Shown here: positions 12,116 through 14,798 of the stretch, piece by piece | Numbering within the stretch: position 1 is the first letter of the stretch | How the letters are laid out: every line of letters starts with the position of its first letter | NCBI GenBank assembly: GCA_035541415.1 | Contig: DATKNI010000003.1 | Span: 1-14,798 of the forward strand | Length of the DNA: 14,798 bases | DNA from: JAKAGE01 sp035541415 | Lineage (GTDB): Bacteria > Patescibacteriota > Minisyncoccia > UBA6257 > 2-01-FULL-56-20 | Direction of reading: 5' to 3' | The notes under the pieces: model-generated | The model's input: the letters and a program-made list of their open reading frames with translations, nothing else | Told to the model about the DNA's origin: nothing | Databases searched by the model: none | Made by a program: the position numbers and the translations under genes

Positions 12116-12526
12116 ATGCCAACCGTACGACAACTTATCAAGCATGGCCGCAAGCCGCATAAGGCGAAGAGCAAATCGCCGGCCTTGTCGTTCTATTTCA
12201 ATTCAATCAAGAACCGCCCTGTTTTCTCCACGGCGCCATTCAAGCGCGGCGTGTGCATCAAAGTGTTCACGCAAACCCCCAAGAAGCCGAACTCGGCTCT
12301 CCGCAAAGTTGCCCGCGTGCGCCTCACGAACGGCACCGAAGTTACCGCATATATCCCGGGTGAAGGACATGCGTTGCAGGAACACTCAATCGTCATGTTG
12401 CGCGGCGGCCGCGTGAAAGACTTGCCGGGCGTCCGCTACCACATCGTTCGCGGCGTCTTGGATACGACGGGCGTTGAAGGCCGCAAGCAACAGCGCTCCA
12501 AGTATGGCGCGAAGCACGGAAAATAA
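12116..12526 (+). CDS. rpsL: 30S ribosomal protein S12
   Basis: 136 residues. S12 sits at the decoding centre of the small subunit and controls accuracy. The invariant blocks are present: P-T-V-R-Q-L at the start, K-R-G-V-C (44-48), T-P-K-K-P-N-S-A-L-R-K-V-A-R-V-R-L-T-N-G, E-V-T-A-Y-I-P-G-E-G-H, G-G-R-V-K-D-L-P-G-V-R-Y-H, and R-S-K-Y-G-A-K near the end. The lysines equivalent to E. coli K43 (in T-P-K-K) and K88 (in R-V-K-D) are both wild type, so no classic streptomycin-resistance change is seen. The aspartate modified by RimO in some bacteria is present. Compared with E. coli S12 (124 aa), about 12 extra residues precede K-R-G-V-C (around 26-42, F-Y-F-N-S-I-K-N-R-P-V-F). First gene of the str operon, with no SD. 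Confidence 0.98.
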   Translation: MPTVRQLIKHGRKPHKAKSKSPALSFYFNSIKNRPVFSTAPFKRGVCIKVFTQTPKKPNSALRKVARVRLTNGTEVTAYIPGEGHALQEHSIVMLRGGRVKDLPGVRYHIVRGVLDTTGVEGRKQQRSKYGAKHGK

Positions 12527-12574
12527 TCATTAAATTTTGATTAATAAGTTTTCTTCAATTAATTAACCACAGCA

Positions 12575-13042
12575 ATGAGAAAGAAGCGCGTATATCGCAA
12601 ATATTACCAGCCCGACGCCATCCATGGCCGCGTTGAGCTTGGCCGGTTCATCAACTACGTGATGAAAGACGGCAAGAAGTCCACGGCCGAACGACTTGTG
12701 TACAACGCCCTCGAAATCATCAAGAAGCAGACCAAAGAAGATCCGATGCTTGTCTTCGACAAGGCGCTCGAAAACGCGTCGCCGCTCCTCGAAGTCGCTT
12801 CCAAGCGCGTCGGCGGCGCAAACTACCAGGTTCCGCGCGAAGTTCGTCCGGAACGCCGCTTCATTTTGGCATTGCGCTGGATCATCGGCGCTGCGCGTTC
12901 GCGCAAAGGCAAGCCAATGGCCGACAAGCTCGCAGAAGAACTGATGGCCGCCGCCAAGAACGAGGGAAGCGCAATCAAGAAGAAGCAGGATACGCACCGC
13001 ATGGCAGAAGCGAACCGCGCATTTGCACACTTCGCAAAGTAA
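12575..13042 (+). CDS. rpsG: 30S ribosomal protein S7
   Basis: 155 residues, the usual bacterial length. S7 nucleates assembly of the 16S rRNA 3' domain and contacts the E-site tRNA. Recognisable blocks are M-R-K-K-R-V-Y-R-K near the start, D-G-K-K-S-T-A-E-R-L-V-Y-N-A-L (32-46), S-K-R-V-G-G-A-N-Y-Q-V-P-R-E-V (76-90), R-R-F-I-L-A-L-R-W-I-I-G-A-A-R-S-R (93-109) and H-R-M-A-E-A-N-R-A-F-A-H (about 141-152). It lies 48 nt after rpsL across an AT-rich gap with no SD. In other bacteria S7 or S12 can regulate the str operon through mRNA binding; no such site is recognised here. Its stop is 1 nt before the fusA start. Confidence 0.98.
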   Translation: MRKKRVYRKYYQPDAIHGRVELGRFINYVMKDGKKSTAERLVYNALEIIKKQTKEDPMLVFDKALENASPLLEVASKRVGGANYQVPREVRPERRFILALRWIIGAARSRKGKPMADKLAEELMAAAKNEGSAIKKKQDTHRMAEANRAFAHFAK

Positions 13043-13043
13043 C

Positions 13044-14798
13044 ATGCCCCGCCAATACCCCATAGAAAAAATCAGAAACATTGGAATTATCGCGCACATT
13101 GATGCCGGAAAAACCACCGTCTCGGAACGCGTCCTTTTTTATACCGGCGTGAGCCACAAGATCGGCGAAGTACACACGGGCGACACCGTGATGGACTGGA
13201 TGGAACAGGAGCGCGAGCGCGGCATCACGATCACGTCCGCTGCAACGACGGCATTCTGGACGCCGACCCGTTTTGCCGGCAGCCCCGACCACAAATCGCA
13301 CGAGCACCAGATCAACCTCATCGACACTCCGGGACACATCGACTTCACCGTTGAAGTGAAGCGCTCGCTTCGCGTCTTGGACGGCGCCGTCGTCGTTTTT
13401 GACGGCGTTGCCGGCGTTGAACCGCAGTCGGAAACCAACTGGCGCTATGCCGACGAATACAAAGTGCCGCGCATCTGCTTCATCAACAAGCTCGACCGTT
13501 CCGGCGCAAGCTTCCACAAGAGCTTCCAATCGATCCTCGACCGCCTCACCAAGAACGCCATTCCGTTCCAGCTTCCAATCGGCAGCGAATCGAATTTTAA
13601 AGGCGTCGTGAACCTCCTCGAGAACAAGGCATACATGTTCGAAGGGGAGCATGGCGAAAAAATCACCGAGATCCCGGTTCCGGATGATATGAAAGCAGAA
13701 GTGGAAACGGCGCGCCACAATCTCATCGAAAAAATCGCCGAGAACGACGACGCGACGATGTCGAAATATTTGGACGGCAAGGAAATTTCCATCGACGAGC
13801 TCCGCGCGACGCTTCGCAAAGGCGTCATCGCAAACACCGTTGTCCCGGTCCTCACCGGATCCGCGCTCAAGAACAAGGGTGTGCAGTTCATGCTCGATGC
13901 CGTGATCGACCTTTTGCCCGCGCCGACGGATCTTCCGGCGGTGAAGGGACACACCGAGAAGGGCGAAGAAATCGAGCGCCACGCAACCGACAACGAACCG
14001 TTCACCGGCCTCGCATTCAAAATCGCAACGGACCCCTTCGTCGGCAGCCTCGCGTTCTTCCGCAATTATTCTGGCGTCATCAAGCGCGGTTCCTATATCT
14101 ATAACGCAACCAAAGGCCAACAGGAGCGCGTCGGCCGCATTGTCCGCATGCACGCGAACGATCGCGAAGAAGTTGACGAAATCTACGCCGGTGAAATCGC
14201 TGCGGTTGTGGGCCTCAAGAACACGACGACGGGCGACACGATCACCGATCCCGCAAACCCGCTCATCCTCGAAAAGATCACATTCCCAGAACCAGTCATC
14301 GGCTTGCGCATCGAGCCGAAGACCAAAGCCGACCAGGAAAAAATGGGCGTTGCGTTGCATCGCCTCGCCGAAGAAGATCCGACGTTCCGCGTTGCGGGCG
14401 ATCCGGAAACGGGCGAGACGATTATCAGCGGCATGGGCGAATTGCACTTGGAAATCATCGTTGACCGTATGAAGCGCGAGTTCAACGTTGAAGCCAACGT
14501 TGGCCGTCCGCAGGTTGCATACAAGGAAACCATCATGGGCGAAGCTGAAGCCGAAGGAAAATACATCAAGCAGTCCGGCGGCCGCGGTCAGTACGGCGAC
14601 GTCTGGCTCCGCGTGAAACCGCTCGAACGCGGATCGGGCTTTGTCTTCTTGGATGAAATCAAAGGCGGCGTGGTTCCAAAAGAATTCATCGGTCCCACGG
14701 AAAAAGGCGTCAAAGAAGCACTCGACAAAGGCATTCTCGCCGGCTATCCGGTGGTGGACGTTGAAGTCACGCTCTACGATGGTTCGTTCCACGAAGTG
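13044..14798 (+). CDS. fusA: Elongation factor G (partial, 3' end beyond window)
   Basis: The 585 codons seen, of about 700 expected, are open to the window edge. EF-G is the GTPase that drives translocation of tRNAs and mRNA and, with RRF, ribosome recycling. GTPase motifs: A-H-I-D-A-G-K-T (17-24), R-G-I-T-I (59-63), D-T-P-G-H (94-98), N-K-L-D (148-151), and G-S-A-L-K-N-K-G for G5 in the expected place. Domain II (T-G-L-A-F-K-I-A-T-D-P-F-V-G) and domain III (M-G-E-L-H-L-E) follow, then domain IV with S-G-G-R-G-Q-Y-G. Only the end of domain IV and domain V are cut off. It starts 1 nt after the rpsG stop, so translation is probably coupled. Strong codon bias opens a long false frame on the opposite strand. 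Nothing suggests a fusidic-acid-resistance paralogue. Confidence 0.98.
   Translation, partial: MPRQYPIEKIRNIGIIAHIDAGKTTVSERVLFYTGVSHKIGEVHTGDTVMDWMEQERERGITITSAATTAFWTPTRFAGSPDHKSHEHQINLIDTPGHIDFTVEVKRSLRVLDGAVVVFDGVAGVEPQSETNWRYADEYKVPRICFINKLDRSGASFHKSFQSILDRLTKNAIPFQLPIGSESNFKGVVNLLENKAYMFEGEHGEKITEIPVPDDMKAEVETARHNLIEKIAENDDATMSKYLDGKEISIDELRATLRKGVIANTVVPVLTGSALKNKGVQFMLDAVIDLLPAPTDLPAVKGHTEKGEEIERHATDNEPFTGLAFKIATDPFVGSLAFFRNYSGVIKRGSYIYNATKGQQERVGRIVRMHANDREEVDEIYAGEIAAVVGLKNTTTGDTITDPANPLILEKITFPEPVIGLRIEPKTKADQEKMGVALHRLAEEDPTFRVAGDPETGETIISGMGELHLEIIVDRMKREFNVEANVGRPQVAYKETIMGEAEAEGKYIKQSGGRGQYGDVWLRVKPLERGSGFVFLDEIKGGVVPKEFIGPTEKGVKEALDKGILAGYPVVDVEVTLYDGSFHEV

Noticed and set aside
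12975..14792. 605-codon open frame on the minus strand
   Set aside because: It lies wholly opposite fusA and the end of rpsG; its composition mirrors their codon bias and it shows no domain or start signal.
1..14798. CRISPR arrays, insertion sequences, toxin-antitoxin or restriction genes
   Set aside because: I saw no regularly spaced repeats, transposase motifs, terminal repeats with target duplications or defence domains; the inverted repeats found are isolated.

Overview
The window looks like chromosomal DNA of a Candidate Phyla Radiation (Patescibacteria) bacterium, probably Parcubacteria-like. This is inferred from gene style, not from a marker search. The cues are a type IV prepilin of the kind common in that group, long Ser/Thr/Gly-rich secreted proteins, peptidoglycan-binding domains beginning F-T-R-x-L with a low-complexity linker, four tRNA genes without encoded CCA, and sparse Shine-Dalgarno (SD) sites. 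Base composition is moderate, roughly 50% GC by eye.

Left part (1-3494). Three tRNA genes lie on the minus strand: Ser-UGA, Ser-CGA and Arg-UCG. Between them are a membrane-anchored phospholipase-D-superfamily protein (+), an ECF-type sigma factor (-) with its own promoter and terminator, and a 114-residue protein of unknown function (-). A 113-bp nested inverted repeat sits 4 nt beyond the 3' end of tRNA-Arg. A site-2-protease-like M50 membrane metalloprotease (+) follows.

Middle part (3500-11522). Four plus-strand genes, closely packed, encode exported proteins: a tail-fibre-like repeat protein (673 aa), a Cys-rich protein with a tail-type beta domain (605 aa), a protein with a long poly-glycine stretch and two peptidoglycan-binding domains (411 aa), and a membrane-anchored beta-propeller (478 aa). 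Converging on them from the minus strand is a type IV prepilin fused to an NHL-repeat propeller (472 aa). I read the five genes as a cell-surface module: one protein holding the wall, others displaying adhesive folds, and a pilin carrying a propeller. This is inference. It is my best candidate for an undescribed system in the window.

Right part (11523-14798). tRNA-Ala (UGC, minus) is followed by about 480 bp without a protein gene. This stretch holds a 14-bp inverted repeat, a 25-bp tandem repeat and an apparent stand-alone structured RNA with its own promoter, a closing stem and a terminator. Then comes the str operon, rpsL-rpsG-fusA, behind a strong sigma-70-type promoter; fusA runs off the window end.

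Two genes (the M50 protease and the prepilin) have an extended -10 box exactly 7 nt before ATG, which predicts leaderless mRNAs. The ECF sigma and the 114-aa gene have good SD sites instead. No CRISPR array, insertion sequence, rRNA gene or defence system is visible.
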